DNA of 64,000 bases, taken from PSRI01 sp041484195 (GTDB lineage Bacteria > Bacteroidota > Bacteroidia > Chitinophagales > Chitinophagaceae). The stretch spans positions 186,001-250,000 of the forward strand of contig JBGPHC010000001.1 in NCBI GenBank assembly GCA_041484195.1, read 5' to 3'. Made by a program: the position numbers and the translations under genes. The notes under the pieces were generated by a model, which was given only the letters and a program-made list of their open reading frames with translations, did not search any database and was not told the origin of the DNA. Of the stretch, positions 62,454 through 64,000 are shown piece by piece. Each line of letters starts with the position of its first letter. Positions within the stretch are counted from its first letter, which is position 1.

Positions 62454-63208
62454 TTTTCGTAATATTTCAATTCAAGGTTAACACCATCAAATACCGCATA
62501 GCTGTTATAACGTATCCAGTCACCCAGATTGATATATCTGCTCTCATTATTCAGCTTAAAATCTATGGGCAGGTGGCGATGACCGAAAATGAAATAGTCA
62601 AAATATTTTTTTTGAAGCAGTTCCCTACAATAAACGATCAGCCATTCCTGATCTTCCCCCAGGAAATGGGAATCATCTTTGCCCGTGGCCGCCCTACTGG
62701 AGCGGCTGAAATAATGAGCGAGCCCCATTCCCACGAATGGGGGCAGGGTTCCAAATAGCCATCTGCAAATTTTGTTACGGAATATTTTTTTCAAGAATTT
62801 ATAGCCCCGGTCGCCGGGGCCCAACCCATCCCCATGGCCGATCAGGAATTTTTTTCCATTGAATTCGAATTCCTGCGGTTCGTGATATACCGGGATATTC
62901 AATTCTGATTCAAAATACCCGTTCATCCACATATCGTGATTGCCGACAAAAAAATAAACGGGCACTCCTCCATCCACTATCTCTGCCATTTTCCCCAGGA
63001 TGCGTACGAATCCCTTTGGCACCACTTTTTTATATTCATACCAGAAATCGAAGAGATCGCCTACGATGAAAATCGCGGCTGCGTCATACCTGATTTCGCT
63101 CAGAAACTTCACCAGTAATTTTTCTCTTTGGAGACTGGTCAGTCTATCAGGCACGCCTAAATGAAAATCAGAAAGGAAATAAACACGCTTATCTGGAGGA
63201 ATTTGCAT
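62450..63208 (-). CDS. lpxH: UDP-2,3-diacylglucosamine diphosphatase (LpxH-like)
   Basis: A 252-residue calcineurin-like metallophosphatase for lipid A synthesis (UDP-2,3-diacyl-GlcN to lipid X). The metal-site motifs are FLSDFHLGV, VGDLFDFWYEY, VGNHDMW, IGHGDG and FGHRHLPID, all intact. The FDFWYEY and GNHDMWM forms are LpxH-like rather than generic phosphatase. Probably a cytoplasmic, membrane-associated enzyme. It is 29 bp downstream of the LUD gene. Confidence 0.88.
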   Translation of the reverse strand: MQIPPDKRVYFLSDFHLGVPDRLTSLQREKLLVKFLSEIRYDAAAIFIVGDLFDFWYEYKKVVPKGFVRILGKMAEIVDGGVPVYFFVGNHDMWMNGYFESELNIPVYHEPQEFEFNGKKFLIGHGDGLGPGDRGYKFLKKIFRNKICRWLFGTLPPFVGMGLAHYFSRSSRAATGKDDSHFLGEDQEWLIVYCRELLQKKYFDYFIFGHRHLPIDFKLNNESRYINLGDWIRYNSYAVFDGVNLELKYYEK

Positions 63209-63237
63209 CGGGTAAAAATAGCAATTTAATTTTTGCG

Positions 63238-63882
63238 TCAGGGAGTTGGCTGGTCGAGGAGAAAGAGAAAGACTTCTTTGGGCCCGTGTACGCCAACGAC
63301 CAGGGTCTTTTCAATATCTGCGGTGCGGCTTGGGCCCGACGCAAAAGTGATGAAGGAGGGCATCTTCCCTTTATATTTATCCCTTAATTTCTGCAAGCCT
63401 TCTCTAACGTCATACACCAACTGATTCATACCCGCGATACATATATGAACGGGCGCATAAACACTGGTTGTACGCCCGCTTTGCGCAGCGCTGCTCATTA
63501 CAATAGTACCGGTTCTGGCGATCAGCAATTCGCAACCCGTGACAGCGGCATGGGAGGATTCGAGGGGCCTTTCTGAGAATTGCGTATAGCCGTGTTCGGT
63601 AAACTTAGCCTTAATGTCCTCTTCCACGCAATAGATCTCTGTCCACTTCATTTGCCGCACCAGGGTAGAGAGTTGTTCCACCAGTTCCTTGTAACCGGCA
63701 CAATACACGAATTTCCCCTGCAATTTGCTGAATTCCTCCGCGAAAATCAGTTCGAGTTCTTCTGTAGCTGGTTGGAATACTGAATTATTCCCTTCGCTCT
63801 GGGGAAAAGGCAAAGGCACTGGTGTGCTCAGTGCCTTGCGTATTTTTTTTAGAATATTTTCCTTTGCAGGGGATATTTTCAT
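63238..63882 (-). CDS. LUD-domain protein (LutC/YkgG-like)
   Basis: A 214-residue LUD-domain protein with the core GCELLIARTGTIVMSSAAQSGR and the C-terminal FASGPSRTADIEKTLVVGVHGP. LutC is one component of the LutABC lactate-oxidation system, but LutA and LutB are not adjacent here. A lone LUD gene next to the gene at the right edge is probably a separate conserved function. Confident on domain, not on substrate. Confidence 0.86.
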   Translation of the reverse strand: MKISPAKENILKKIRKALSTPVPLPFPQSEGNNSVFQPATEELELIFAEEFSKLQGKFVYCAGYKELVEQLSTLVRQMKWTEIYCVEEDIKAKFTEHGYTQFSERPLESSHAAVTGCELLIARTGTIVMSSAAQSGRTTSVYAPVHICIAGMNQLVYDVREGLQKLRDKYKGKMPSFITFASGPSRTADIEKTLVVGVHGPKEVFLFLLDQPTP

Positions 63883-63894
63883 TCTGTATGAGGA

Positions 63895-64000
63895 TTACAA
63901 TTTAGGAACGCTTTCTGCGGGTGGCACTTCGGCGCTGATACCCTCACCATCTTCGGTTCCATTGGTGGCGGCATGATGGCTGTCCAGGTGATCGTGTACC
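63895..64000 (-). CDS. C-terminus of a gene entering from the right edge (possibly ftsH)
   Basis: The minus frame is open to the window edge and ends TAA at 63895 after about 34 residues, including HHAATNGTEDGEGISAEVPP and AESVPKL. The acidic, low-complexity tail resembles the disordered C-termini of FtsH proteases, which often lie next to LUD genes in Bacteroidota. The fragment is too short to prove that. It sits 12 bp from the LUD start, so they are probably co-transcribed. Confidence 0.45.
   Translation of the reverse strand, partial: VHDHLDSHHAATNGTEDGEGISAEVPPAESVPKL

Overview
The window looks like Bacteroidota chromosome, most likely Chitinophagaceae or a close relative (inference). 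The evidence is a UpxY-type NusG-like antiterminator heading a polysaccharide operon, a DUF4369-type TlpA lipoprotein, TAnnTTTG-like promoter elements, a MerR/B12 regulator beside an ECF sigma factor and idi, and the housekeeping set prfA, recO, gatB, alaS, lpxH. No tRNA, rRNA or CRISPR array is visible.

Left flank (1-7.8 kb): the 3' part of a B12-binding radical SAM gene; a DsbA-fold protein without its CxxC, plus a pirin, ending at a good terminator; a divergent GAPDH; a LOG-type Rossmann protein; and idi, an ECF sigma factor and a CarH-like B12 photoreceptor regulator in one orientation. At 7.9-9.15 kb an IS200-like (RAYT) transposase is flanked on both sides by 51-bp palindrome-bearing repeats and a shared ~95-bp tail.

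Main region (9.2-44.4 kb): a minus-strand exopolysaccharide/capsule locus of about 30 genes. It reads from upxY (about 41.2 kb), export lipoprotein, Wzc-type tyrosine kinase and Wzx flippase through sugar-nucleotide enzymes, glycosyltransferases and methyltransferases to a Wzy-like polymerase, two gmd paralogues, fcl and a CpsB-type PHP phosphatase. Many genes overlap by 1-22 bp. A WbpB/WbpD-like pair with WbpG-HisH-HisF suggests an acetamidino-type sugar. asnB suggests amide groups, two FkbM, one TylF and two further methyltransferases suggest O-methylation, and gmd/fcl suggest fucose. I see no initiating phosphoglycosyltransferase and no WbpA/WbpE/WbpI equivalents, so the pathway must be completed elsewhere. 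A decayed wbpD copy lies after hisF. A 22-bp tandem array sits at the operon's upstream edge and forms the last codons of a UDP-glucuronate epimerase gene. A second repeat type occurs at both ends of the locus. A membrane transglutaminase-like protein with an uncatalogued 47-codon ORF ahead of it closes the region.

Right flank (44.5-64 kb): ordinary chromosome with prfA, an amidohydrolase (possibly aminodeoxyfutalosine deaminase), recO, an MMPL/RND exporter, a TlpA-like lipoprotein, gatB, a two-PDZ periplasmic protein, an HxlR pseudogene, alaS, an M23 peptidase, a MerR regulator, a degenerate IS1595-type element with 17-bp terminal inverted repeats, an MscS channel, an exported unknown, lpxH, a LUD protein and the C-terminus of a gene running off the end.
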